This document shows, piece by piece, positions 1 to 6,814 of a stretch of 54,071 bases of DNA. Each line of letters begins with the position of its first letter. Positions within the stretch are counted from its first letter, which is position 1. A program made the position numbers and the translations under genes. The notes under the pieces are model-generated. The model was given only the letters and a program-made list of their open reading frames with translations. It did not search any database and was not told the DNA's origin. The DNA is from Lachnospiraceae bacterium (lineage in GTDB: Bacteria; Bacillota; Clostridia; Lachnospirales; Lachnospiraceae), in the NCBI GenBank assembly GCA_017441265.1, contig JAFRYE010000059.1, forward strand, positions 1-54,071, written 5' to 3'.

Positions 1-44
1 ACCTCAGGAGGTTTTTTTCTTGAAGCTAAAGCTCACTGGGGACA

Positions 45-69
45 CCCCTGCATAGCAGGGGGTTTTATT
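45..69 (+). terminator. Rho-independent terminator of a gene left of the window
   Basis: A 7-bp stem (CCCCTGC/GCAGGGG, loop ATA) is followed by GTTTTATT. It fits a terminator for a plus-strand gene that lies outside the window. Confidence 0.6.
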
Positions 70-89
70 GGTTCTTCAAACCAAAAACA

Positions 90-121
90 GCCCGTCGGAA
101 ACTTCTCCGGCGGGCAATTTT
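90..121 (-). terminator. Bidirectional terminator after the 89-aa gene
   Basis: The arms GCCCGTCGGA and TCCGGCGGGC form a stem of about 10 bp. A T-run follows on both strands (CTGTTTTTGG on minus, AATTTTTG on plus). On the minus strand it stands just after the small gene ending at 135 and closes that transcript. Confidence 0.75.
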
Positions 122-134
122 TGTCATCTTTGCC

Positions 135-404
135 TTACTGTTTCAGCCAAGGTAGCAACTTGACCGGATACGGTCGGCCGTTATTTTCCGCGACATACAG
201 AGGGCCGGGAATTCCGCCCGGAATCCACACGTCCTTCTTCTGCCGGAACGGCCAAAAGATCGTCGATCGGACACACAAAACCGTCCGATCGCCGGAGGTG
301 CGGACGCGGACGCGGCAGATTTTCTCCGCCGAGCTCATCGATTCCAGATGCAGCATCACGCCTTCCGGCGACTCTTCCGTCAAATGTACCGAGATATTTC
401 CCAT
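135..404 (-). CDS. Small hypothetical protein (89 aa), companion of the secreted protein upstream
   Basis: I do not recognise this family. The ATG at 404 has an AGAGGA ribosome binding site 5-6 bases upstream, and the gene begins 14 bases after the stop of the secreted protein (419-1084), so the two are probably cotranscribed and end at the terminator at 90-121. The protein has no signal peptide or membrane segment. Its N-terminal half (MGNISVHLTEESPEGVMLHL) looks like a beta-rich domain, and the C-terminal part contains WIPGGIPGPLYVAENNGRPY, rich in Gly and Pro. It could be a cytoplasmic partner or immunity-like protein for the upstream product, but nothing in the sequence proves that. Confidence 0.6.
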   Translation of the reverse strand: MGNISVHLTEESPEGVMLHLESMSSAEKICRVRVRTSGDRTVLCVRSTIFWPFRQKKDVWIPGGIPGPLYVAENNGRPYPVKLLPWLKQ

Positions 405-418
405 AGTCTTCCTCTGGA

Positions 419-1084
419 TCAGCTGCCGAAGCTGCTACTGCTGCTTCCGCCCGTGCCGGAAACCGGCGTGTTCTGTCCGTTCGTCTTATGGCGAAGGACA
501 AGGCTTAAGTTCGTGCCGACGTATGCCTTCGAAACGCTCTTCTTCACAGCGTAGCCGGAGATCTTCTTGATATTCTTCGACAGCGTTGCGGGCGTCGGGA
601 TCAGGCCTGCCGACAGCTTCTTGTTGGACGGGCAAACCTTGTTCCAGGCCTGGGTCACGAACCAGGAGCAGTTCTTCGTCAACGTCCATTTGTTGTTGCT
701 CTCCATCACGGAATTGACCGAGTTGAGCTGCGACTGCGTCAGGTTAATCGTGAGCGAAACACGGTTGGAGTAACCGTCGTTGTGCTCGATGTCATATGCT
801 TCAAGATTGATGTAGATGCCGAGACCGTCGGACTTGTTGCCGAAGGTACCGACCGTGATGCCCTTGCCGGGCGTGATCACATTGCCGAGCACCGAGATAT
901 TGTGGCCGGAAATGTTGACAAAATACAGAAATGCATGCGTTCCTACCCCAAGCGTACCGCCGCTGCCGTCCGAGAAGATCGTCATCTCGGCAACCTGCTC
1001 CTCACTTGCCTTCGCAGTGTTGCCCGGCACGAGGACCATCAAAGACAGAACGAGAATCGCCAGAACCTGAAATACCCTCTTCAT
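419..1084 (-). CDS. Secreted protein with conserved-looking His and Cys, possible peptidase fold
   Basis: The start is placed at ATG 1084 because AGGAGG stands just upstream; the longer reading frame to 1138 runs into the leader. Residues 1-27 form a signal peptide (MKRVFQVLAILVLSLMVLVP, then NTAKAS), so the mature protein is exported. The mature part contains GTHAFLYFVN near its start and NCSWFVTQAWNKVCP near residue 145. A His early and a Cys later, next to aromatic residues, recalls permuted NlpC/P60 or papain-like folds, but this is only a resemblance. The C-terminus ends in a Gly/Ser-rich tail (GTGGSSSSSFGS). A promoter and a leader hairpin lie upstream, and the 89-aa gene follows directly. 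Confidence 0.65.
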   Translation of the reverse strand: MKRVFQVLAILVLSLMVLVPGNTAKASEEQVAEMTIFSDGSGGTLGVGTHAFLYFVNISGHNISVLGNVITPGKGITVGTFGNKSDGLGIYINLEAYDIEHNDGYSNRVSLTINLTQSQLNSVNSVMESNNKWTLTKNCSWFVTQAWNKVCPSNKKLSAGLIPTPATLSKNIKKISGYAVKKSVSKAYVGTNLSLVLRHKTNGQNTPVSGTGGSSSSSFGS

Positions 1085-1107
1085 AACATCCTCCTGAAAA
1101 ATAATAT

Positions 1108-1140
1108 AGGTGGACGACCCCCGTACGGAGCCCTCCACCT
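1108..1140 (-). other. Leader hairpin at the 5' end of the secreted-protein mRNA
   Basis: The arms AGGTGGA and TCCACCT are separated by about 19 bases. With the promoter at 1144-1172 the transcript would start at about 1137, so this hairpin would be the very 5' end of the mRNA, a position typical of stabilising 5' stem-loops. Confidence 0.45.
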
Positions 1141-1143
1141 AAC

Positions 1144-1172
1144 AAGTTATCATATTCAATTATGCAAGTCAA
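1144..1172 (-). promoter_or_regulatory. Sigma-A promoter of the secreted-protein gene
   Basis: On the minus strand TTGACT (1172-1167) and TAACTT (1149-1144) are separated by 17 bases. Confidence 0.5.
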
Positions 1173-1237
1173 TCGTCCGCCGCTTGCAATTCTGTAAGTC
1201 TGTTTCGGAAAACGAGTGCATTCACCGTTACCGAAAC

Positions 1238-1633
1238 TCAGCGGTACAGGTTTCTCCATTCGAGGTCACCGTTGTTCATGCCCTTTAAAAGCATCTCGGC
1301 CGTCGCGATGTTCGTCGCCAGCGGAATGCTGTATTCGTCGCACAGCGGGATCACGTAGTTGAACTGCACCTCGTAGTTCACCGCCCGGTCCGTATTTCTC
1401 AGGAAAATGACCATGTCCAGCTGGTTCTGCTCGATCATCATCGCAAGCTGCTGCTCGCCGCCCAGGCTGCCCGAAAGAAACTTATGAATGTGAAGGTTCG
1501 TCGCCTCCTCGATCATCCGGCCGGTAACGCCCGTCGAATACAATTCATGCTTGCACAATATTCCTTTATATGCGATGCACAGATTCTGCATCAGCGCTTT
1601 TCTTGTATCATCTGCTATCAATCCGATGTTCAC
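1238..1633 (-). CDS. mgsA: Methylglyoxal synthase homologue with substituted active site
   Basis: 131 aa, the normal length. Methylglyoxal synthase converts dihydroxyacetone phosphate to methylglyoxal and phosphate in the cytosol. The fold is clear from MNIGLIADDTRKALMQN, CIAYKGILCKHELYSTG, TGRMIEEATNL, LGGEQQLAMMI and IPLATNIATAEMLL. The start is GTG at 1633 with GAGGGG about 8 bases upstream. Compared with the remembered E. coli and B. subtilis proteins, the four catalytic positions all differ: the Asp of GGDQQ is Glu, the Asp of the FxxDPL segment is Asn (FLRNTD), and the His and Asp of the PHxPDV segment are Tyr and Gln (NYEVQF). The rest aligns without gaps. It may be inactive, altered in specificity or regulatory. 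It has its own promoter at 1724-1752. Confidence 0.85.
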   Translation of the reverse strand: MNIGLIADDTRKALMQNLCIAYKGILCKHELYSTGVTGRMIEEATNLHIHKFLSGSLGGEQQLAMMIEQNQLDMVIFLRNTDRAVNYEVQFNYVIPLCDEYSIPLATNIATAEMLLKGMNNGDLEWRNLYR

Positions 1634-1723
1634 GACAACCCCTCGCTTTCCGATACGCTCACCCCGAATACGTTATCCCCAAATCACCGGCGTGCCGTCG
1701 GCGTCTCCAAAAAATCCACATAA

Positions 1724-1752
1724 AATATACCATAACTCCTTTTACCCGTCAA
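1724..1752 (-). promoter_or_regulatory. Sigma-A promoter of the mgsA homologue
   Basis: On the minus strand TTGACG (1752-1747) and TATATT (1729-1724) are separated by 17 bases. It predicts a leader of about 80 bases. The 312-base gap between 1633 and 1946 holds only this promoter and the divergent one at 1843-1870. Confidence 0.6.
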
Positions 1753-1842
1753 TTTACCATTTTTCGAAACACAAAAAATCGCCGTAAGACCAAAAGGATA
1801 TGACGTAAAAACTTGCTTTCGTATAAAAAACATAAAAAACCC

Positions 1843-1870
1843 TTGCTTTTTTATTGAAATGGGCTACAAT
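1843..1870 (+). promoter_or_regulatory. Sigma-A promoter of the cation/proton antiporter
   Basis: TTGCTT (1843-1848) and TACAAT (1865-1870) are separated by 16 bases. The leader to the ATG at 1946 is about 70 bases. A-rich DNA lies upstream and could act as an UP element. Confidence 0.55.
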
Positions 1871-1945
1871 CGGTTAGGATTCAGAGTCAGATGTTCATAT
1901 ACGTAAGATCGGCCATAGGGTGACGCCGGTCTCAAGGAGAGTTTT

Positions 1946-3190
1946 ATGGGTTACGAAGTTTTTTTGGATTTGGCATTAATTATCATATTCGCAAAGGTTT
2001 TCGGTATTCTGGCCAGAAAGCTGAAAGCACCGCAGGTCGTCGGCGAGATTCTCGCGGGACTTTTGCTCGGACCGGCCGTTCTCGGCTGGGTGCAGGCATC
2101 GGAGTTTCTGGCAACCATGGCGGAGATCGGTGTCGTCCTTTTGATGTTCTCCGCAGGACTTGAGACCAACCTGCGCCAGCTCGCGCGCTCCGGCCTCGTG
2201 GCAACGCTGATCGCGTGCTTCGGCGTGGCTGTTCCGATGGCAGGCGGCACGGCATTGTACATGCTCTATTACGGCGTGCACTCATTTTCCGGTCCCGCAT
2301 TCCATGAGGCGATCTTCATCGGCTGCATCATGACCGCCACAAGCGTCGGCATCACCGTTGAGGCGCTGCGCGAGATGGGCTACTTAAAGGGCCGCGTCGG
2401 CACGACCATCTTAAGCGCCGCCATCATCGACGACGTCATCGGCATCATCGTGCTCACCTTTGTGCTCGGCTTAAAGGACGAGTCCCTAAGTCCCTTGACG
2501 ACGATCCGCAACACGGCGCTCTTCTTCGCCGCTGCGTTTCTCCTAGGTTACGTGTTCTACCGTCTCTTCCGCAAATACGACCAGATGCACCCGCACACGC
2601 GCCGCATCCCCATCGCGGGCCTCGCGCTGTGCCTTCTGATTTCCTACTCCGCCGAAAAATTCTTCGGCATCGCGGACATCACGGGAGCATTTGTCGCCGG
2701 TATCATTCTGTGCAACATCCGCGACTCGAAATACATCGCGGAGAAGATGGACATCAACTCCTACATGCTCTTCGGTCCGGTCTTCTTTGCCTCGATCGGT
2801 ATCAAGACCTCGATTGACACGATGAGCGTAAGCCTTCTCGTCTTCTCCGTCCTCTTCGTCATCGTCGCGATGGCCACAAAGGTCATCGGCTGCGGCGCGA
2901 TGGCAAAGCTTTGCAAATTCAAGAACAATGAAGCGCTCAAGATCGGCTGCGGCATGATGACGCGAGGCGAGGTAGCGCTGATCATTTCCCAGAAAGGCCT
3001 GAAGGTCGGCCTGATGACGTCGGACTACTTCACGGCAGTCATCCTTTTGATCATCGTCTCCTCCATCGTGACGCCCATCACCTTGAAGCTTTGCTTCAAC
3101 AAATGGAAGGACGCGGAGTGCGAGGATGCCGGAGAAGACAGCAAAGCCGCACCGACGGAAACTCCTGCCGACAGCACCGCAAACGCATAA
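1946..3190 (+). CDS. Cation:proton antiporter, CPA2 family
   Basis: 414 aa with about 12 hydrophobic segments, typical of CPA2 (KefB/NapA-like) antiporters, which exchange Na+ or K+ for H+ across the membrane. Signature stretches are VVGEILAGLLLGPAVLG in TM2 and SAAIIDDVIGIIVL (residues about 167-180) with the paired Asp expected for ion binding. A short hydrophilic tail rich in Glu, Asp and Ala (from about residue 388) replaces the regulatory NAD-binding domain of the longer Kef proteins. The start ATG has CAAGGAGA upstream. It is a single-gene unit with its own promoter and terminator. Ion preference cannot be read from the sequence. Confidence 0.9.
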   Translation: MGYEVFLDLALIIIFAKVFGILARKLKAPQVVGEILAGLLLGPAVLGWVQASEFLATMAEIGVVLLMFSAGLETNLRQLARSGLVATLIACFGVAVPMAGGTALYMLYYGVHSFSGPAFHEAIFIGCIMTATSVGITVEALREMGYLKGRVGTTILSAAIIDDVIGIIVLTFVLGLKDESLSPLTTIRNTALFFAAAFLLGYVFYRLFRKYDQMHPHTRRIPIAGLALCLLISYSAEKFFGIADITGAFVAGIILCNIRDSKYIAEKMDINSYMLFGPVFFASIGIKTSIDTMSVSLLVFSVLFVIVAMATKVIGCGAMAKLCKFKNNEALKIGCGMMTRGEVALIISQKGLKVGLMTSDYFTAVILLIIVSSIVTPITLKLCFNKWKDAECEDAGEDSKAAPTETPADSTANA

Positions 3191-3213
3191 CCGGAAAATA
3201 AACATAAAAATAC

Positions 3214-3256
3214 GGACCGTCGATTCCTCTTCGGGATCGGACGGTCCTTTTTGTAA
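3214..3256 (+). terminator. Terminator of the antiporter gene
   Basis: GGACCGTCGATTCC and GGGATCGGACGGTCC form a long stem with loop TCTTC, followed by TTTTTG. The ZIP gene on the other strand ends at 3266, so the hairpin may serve both. Confidence 0.85.
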
Positions 3257-3265
3257 TTCGGGATT

Positions 3266-4051
3266 TCAACCGAGCGCCACGTCAAGTGCCATCATCAAAG
3301 TAAAGCCCAGCGAGAACATCAGCACTCCGATGTTTGTATGCTCGCCCTCGGACATCTCTGGGATCAGTTCTTCCACCACAACGTACAGCATTGCGCCGGC
3401 CGCGAAACTCAGCAGGTACGGCATCGTCGGAACCAGCACTGCCGCCGCAAGGATCGTCAGCGCTCCGAATATCGGCTCCACCGCCCCGGACAGCGCACCG
3501 TCGCGAAATGCCGCAAGGCGGCTCTTGCCGTTCGCATGCAGCGGCATCGAAATGATCGCACCCTCCGGAAAATTCTGGATCGCAATACCGATTGACAGCG
3601 CCAATGCCGCCCCGGCCGTGATCTCCGCATTGTCCGCAAGGAAGCCCGCGTAAACGACGCCGACCGCCATGCCCTCGGGAATGTTGTGCAGCGTCACCGC
3701 CAAAACCATCATCGTCGTCTTGGCAAAGTTGCTGTGAAGGCCCTCCGGCTTATCGCTGTCCACATGCAAATGCGGGATCACCGAGTCCAGAACGAGCAAC
3801 AGCAGCACACCGCACCAAAAACCGATGACCGCCGGCAGGAATGCCCATCGTCCCCGATCCGCCGACTGCTCCATCGCCGGGATCAAAAGGCTCCAGATAG
3901 AGGCAGCCACCATCACCCCTGCGGCAAATCCCGTCAGGGCGCGCTGCACTTTCCGGTTCAGTTCCCCCCGCATGAAGAACACGCAGGCCGCTCCGCCCGT
4001 GGTGCCAGCAAACGGGATCAACAATCCGAGAATGACGTCTTTACTCCACAT
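3266..4051 (-). CDS. ZIP family divalent metal transporter
   Basis: 261 aa, normal for GufA/ZupT-type ZIP proteins, which carry Zn2+, Fe2+ or Mn2+ into the cytosol. The two metal-site motifs of TM4 and TM5 are visible: LHNIPEGMAVGV and IQNFPEGAIISMPL. A short His/Asp loop (VIPHLHVDSDKPEG) precedes TM4. The start is taken as ATG 4051 (MWSKDVI), because AGGAGA lies 9 bases upstream of it but touches the alternative ATG at 4060. No GTTAGC-type palindrome is present, only a single GGTTAGG half in the leader. It stands alone between the antiporter and the P-type ATPase, another metal gene. Confidence 0.9.
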   Translation of the reverse strand: MWSKDVILGLLIPFAGTTGGAACVFFMRGELNRKVQRALTGFAAGVMVAASIWSLLIPAMEQSADRGRWAFLPAVIGFWCGVLLLLVLDSVIPHLHVDSDKPEGLHSNFAKTTMMVLAVTLHNIPEGMAVGVVYAGFLADNAEITAGAALALSIGIAIQNFPEGAIISMPLHANGKSRLAAFRDGALSGAVEPIFGALTILAAAVLVPTMPYLLSFAAGAMLYVVVEELIPEMSEGEHTNIGVLMFSLGFTLMMALDVALG

Positions 4052-4119
4052 GTACAACATCTCCTAACCGCATGTATTTCCGATACTACCTTACCGCACT
4101 CCGACGGTTTTTGCAACCG

Positions 4120-4144
4120 CGGAAAATGAACTCCGCATTTTCCG
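4120..4144. repeat. Inverted pair of the GGAAAATG motif between genes
   Basis: CGGAAAATG (4120-4128) and CATTTTCCG (4136-4144) form a perfect 9-bp inverted repeat with a 7-base loop. It lies between the stop of the P-type ATPase (4156) and the ZIP start (4051). It can fold as a weak terminator after the ATPase, but has no clear T-run. Confidence 0.7.
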
Positions 4145-4155
4145 TACGCTTATCG

Positions 4156-5301
4156 TCATCCGGCTTTCGTTTCGTCGTGCAGAAGATCCGTCATACAATC
4201 AATTCCGAGAAGGATCGTTGATGTATTATGCAACAAAGCCGACGTTGCCGGCGGCAGCAAACCGAGTGCGCCGAGCAGGATCAGCGAGCCGTTAAATCCC
4301 ATGACAAACCGGTAATTGCGATCGATCCGCCGCATCAGTCCTGCCGCGAGTTTTCGCAGGATGACAAGTTCCCGCAGATCCTCCGCGGCGATGGTGATAT
4401 CCGCAACCTCCCGCGCAATGTTGGCACCGCTTCCGATGGCGATTCCGATGTCCGCCAGGGAAAGTGCCGGCGCGTCGTTGATACCGTCACCGATCATGAT
4501 GACCTTGTGGCCCTTCTCCTGCTCCTCCCGGATAAATCGTGCCTTGTCCTCGGGCAGCACCTCAGCGTGGAAATCGTCGACGCCGACTTCGGCCGCGACA
4601 GCTTTCGCCGTGTTGGCTCCGTCTCCGGTGAGCATGATCGCACGCTCGATTCCCGTCTCGTGCAACAGTGCAACCGTCTCCGCCGCCTCCGGACGAAGCG
4701 GATCGAAGATGCCGATCGCCGCCGCGAGTTCTCCGGCAATTGCAAGATACAGCCACGAGCAGCTCGGATCCAGCGACTCGAACTTCTCCTTCTCACCCTC
4801 GGGGATCCGCACATTCTCATCCTCAAACACAAAATGCCGGCTGCCGATCACGGCGCGCTCGCCGTCGATCGTCGTCGCGATTCCGTGGGCCACCACGTAT
4901 TCCACTTCGCTGTGCAGTTCCGTGTGCAGAAGCCCCCGCTCCTCGGCGGCTCTGACCACGGCGTTGGCCACGGAATGCGGAAAATGCTCCTCCAGACACG
5001 CGGCAACCCGAAGCATCTCCGCCTCGTCGTTCCCGCGGAACGGAACTACCGCTTTCACTGTCGGGCAGGCGTTCGTGAGCGTCCCCGTCTTGTCGAAGAT
5101 CACAGCGTCTGCCTCGCTCAGGATTTCCAGGAATTTGCCGCCCTTGACGGTAATCTTGTATCGCCCCGCCTCACGCATCGCAGACAGGACACTGAGGGGC
5201 ATGGAAAGCTTGAGCGCACACGAAAAATCGACCATCAAAACCGACACGGCGCGCGTGGTATTGCCGGTCAAAAGCCATGTGAGAAGGCTTCCGCCGAGGC
5301 A
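4156..5301 (-). CDS. P1B-type metal ATPase, C-terminal part (after in-frame TGA)
   Basis: This is the continuation, in the same frame, of the ATPase reading frame 5302-6252: the two are separated only by TGA at 5304-5302, followed by TGC CTC GGC GGA. The only start codon close to the break is TTG at 5271 with no good ribosome binding site, so independent translation is doubtful. The part holds a membrane helix with SCALKLSMP where other P1B ATPases have CPC or similar, the phosphorylation site DKTGTLT (Asp at residue 60 counted from TTG 5271), the ATP-binding domain, GDGINDAPALSLADIGIAIG and two C-terminal helices. The catalytic motifs are intact, so the interruption looks recent or is decoded in some way. 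Confidence 0.85.
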   Translation of the reverse strand, partial: CLGGSLLTWLLTGNTTRAVSVLMVDFSCALKLSMPLSVLSAMREAGRYKITVKGGKFLEILSEADAVIFDKTGTLTNACPTVKAVVPFRGNDEAEMLRVAACLEEHFPHSVANAVVRAAEERGLLHTELHSEVEYVVAHGIATTIDGERAVIGSRHFVFEDENVRIPEGEKEKFESLDPSCSWLYLAIAGELAAAIGIFDPLRPEAAETVALLHETGIERAIMLTGDGANTAKAVAAEVGVDDFHAEVLPEDKARFIREEQEKGHKVIMIGDGINDAPALSLADIGIAIGSGANIAREVADITIAAEDLRELVILRKLAAGLMRRIDRNYRFVMGFNGSLILLGALGLLPPATSALLHNTSTILLGIDCMTDLLHDETKAG

Positions 5302-6252
5302 TCACGGAACAAGCCGGTCCGCCAGATTGTACGCTCTGCTCTCCGCGCCGGACTTCAGCCGCTCGGACTCCTCGATCATTCGCACGATCCGGTCATAGCG
5401 GTTCTCACCCGCAACGCCGGTCACGCGGACGACACAGTTGCCCTCCTCGACGACACTCCCGGCATACACCGCGGCGCCCTCGTGCTTCTCCACGGGCACC
5501 GACTCGCCGGTCAGCGACGCCTGGTTGAGCATCACGTCTCCCTGCTCCAGAATGCCGTCGAGCGGGATCACGTGCCCGGTATTTATCACGATCCGGTCTC
5601 CTGCGACAATCTGTCCGATGGGCACAAGCACCTGTGTCCCGTCCGCACCGATGATCCACACGCGGTCAACCTGCAAGGACATGCTTCTCGCCAGATCTTC
5701 CACGGACTTTTTGTGCGTCCACTCCTCTAACGTCTCACCGATGCTTAAGAGGAATCGAACGGAACCTGCCGTCACATGGTCGCCGGTCAGCAGTGACGTC
5801 CCGATGGCTACGCCGTCAAGGACATCCACCGTCAGTCTGCCCTGCGCCAGCGTCTTCCCTGCCCGCACGATCCGAGGCACGGCGCAAACCGTGTTGATCG
5901 CGCACCGTACGGACATCGGCAGAAACCACCGTTTGGCATAGTGGCGCAGGATCTGGAATACCAATTTCTCCTTGTATTCACGGTTCGTCGCGCGCCCGGA
6001 GTGAATTCCCGCAGGCAGTTCGTCCGCCGCCCTCTCATAGGAAAATGATGCTATTTTCCGATACAGCTCCTCCCGGTCACCGGTGAACCGGACTGTGATC
6101 CCGCAGATTCTCTCGTGGATCTTCACCTGCTGCACCGCAGGGATCGCCAGAAGCCATCCCTCCAGAGCGTCCGCCTGCTGCATCGTCATGGAGCGCTGAA
6201 CGGCGCGAAGCCGCACACGCCCCGCACTTTCATGAAGGATCGTAAACTTCAT
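5302..6252 (-). CDS. P1B-type metal ATPase, N-terminal part, ends at in-frame TGA
   Basis: 316 aa. Residues 1-70 form an HMA-like domain without the CxxC pair (MKFTILHESAGRVRLRAVQR). Hydrophobic segments lie at about 105-130 and 140-170, and the actuator domain carries LTGESVPVEKHEG at about 247-259. The frame stops at TGA after NLADRLVP, a point where the family continues into the next membrane helix; the remainder is in frame downstream. The gene starts 15 bases after the 6268-6537 gene and shares its operator-controlled promoter. A small glycine-zipper protein followed by a P1B-type ATPase recalls the fez (ferrosome) loci of anaerobes; I infer an iron-related role but cannot prove it. A sequencing error, a nonsense mutation or recoding are all possible. 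Confidence 0.85.
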   Translation of the reverse strand: MKFTILHESAGRVRLRAVQRSMTMQQADALEGWLLAIPAVQQVKIHERICGITVRFTGDREELYRKIASFSYERAADELPAGIHSGRATNREYKEKLVFQILRHYAKRWFLPMSVRCAINTVCAVPRIVRAGKTLAQGRLTVDVLDGVAIGTSLLTGDHVTAGSVRFLLSIGETLEEWTHKKSVEDLARSMSLQVDRVWIIGADGTQVLVPIGQIVAGDRIVINTGHVIPLDGILEQGDVMLNQASLTGESVPVEKHEGAAVYAGSVVEEGNCVVRVTGVAGENRYDRIVRMIEESERLKSGAESRAYNLADRLVP

Positions 6253-6267
6253 TGTTGTTGCCTCTGA

Positions 6268-6537
6268 TCACGCCTCTTCGCCGATCTCGATATCGGTCAG
6301 TTCCTTCTCCTCTTCCGCCGCGCGCGCATCATTAATCGCTTTCGCGTCCGCGAGGATATCCGAGCAGTTCTCCTGAACCGTCTCAACAGTGCTCATCACA
6401 TCGTCCTTGCCGCGCAGCACAGCCGCAGTGATGTGGGTGTATACTTTCTTCGCAGTCTTACCGCTCAGTATCCTGACGCCTGCCGAGCCGAACAGTGCGC
6501 CTCCTAAGAAAAGTGCGATCTTACTTTTGCTTACCAT
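6268..6537 (-). CDS. Small DUF6110-like membrane protein, partner of the P1B ATPase
   Basis: 89 aa. Residues about 6-24 form one membrane helix with glycine-zipper spacing (FLGGALFGSAGVRIL), followed by a long amphipathic, acidic helical region (KKVYTHITAAVLRGKDDVMSTVETVQENCSDILADAKAINDARA). From memory this matches the DUF6110 family, often found next to heavy-metal P-type ATPases. AGGAGGATGGAG precedes the ATG. It is the first gene of the unit with the ATPase, under a strong promoter with a GTTAGC palindrome at the expected transcription start. The role may be a membrane scaffold or regulator for the ATPase. Confidence 0.75.
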   Translation of the reverse strand: MVSKSKIALFLGGALFGSAGVRILSGKTAKKVYTHITAAVLRGKDDVMSTVETVQENCSDILADAKAINDARAAEEEKELTDIEIGEEA

Positions 6538-6564
6538 ATCTCCATCCTCCTGTGAACATTTTAC

Positions 6565-6618
6565 GGTTAGCGTTCGCTAACCACAAAAGATTATAGCACT
6601 GCCGTTTCTCTTTTTCAA
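6565..6618 (-). promoter_or_regulatory. Promoter and metal-type operator of the P1B ATPase unit
   Basis: On the minus strand TTGAAA (6618-6613), 17 bases, TATAAT (6595-6590). The perfect palindrome GGTTAGCGTTCGCTAACC occupies 6565-6582, from 7 bases after the -10 box, covering the transcription start. This is the clearest example of the shared operator in this window. Confidence 0.8.
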
Positions 6619-6746
6619 TTGCAAACGCCGAAAAAATATGCTTTTCGTGTCACGGCCGTCTACTTAAAATCTGGTTTATCCTTCCTTCACTACACTATAT
6701 AGTTACCTCGCAGTATCGGCCAACGGACAATGTTGACAGCAAACAA

Positions 6747-6784
6747 CACGGGGAAGGTCCCCTTTGTAGGTCCTCTTCCCCGTG
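6747..6784 (-). terminator. Terminator after the first FtsX-type permease
   Basis: CACGGGGAAG and CTTCCCCGTG form a 10-bp stem, followed on the minus strand by TTGTTTGC. It separates the exporter operon from the P1B ATPase promoter. Confidence 0.7.
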
Positions 6785-6814
6785 CCTCATCCGAAACTCG
6801 CGTTGTTCACAGGA

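Noticed and set aside
5302-5304. Selenocysteine at the TGA of the P-type ATPase
   Set aside because: Not claimed: only a weak GGC-GGAA-GCC hairpin follows, and selenocysteine is not expected at this site; a mutation or sequencing error is simpler.
4228-5730. 500-aa plus-strand open frame opposite the P-type ATPase
   Set aside because: It has no ribosome binding site, an Arg/His-rich composition, and mirrors the codon pattern of the ATPase gene on the other strand.
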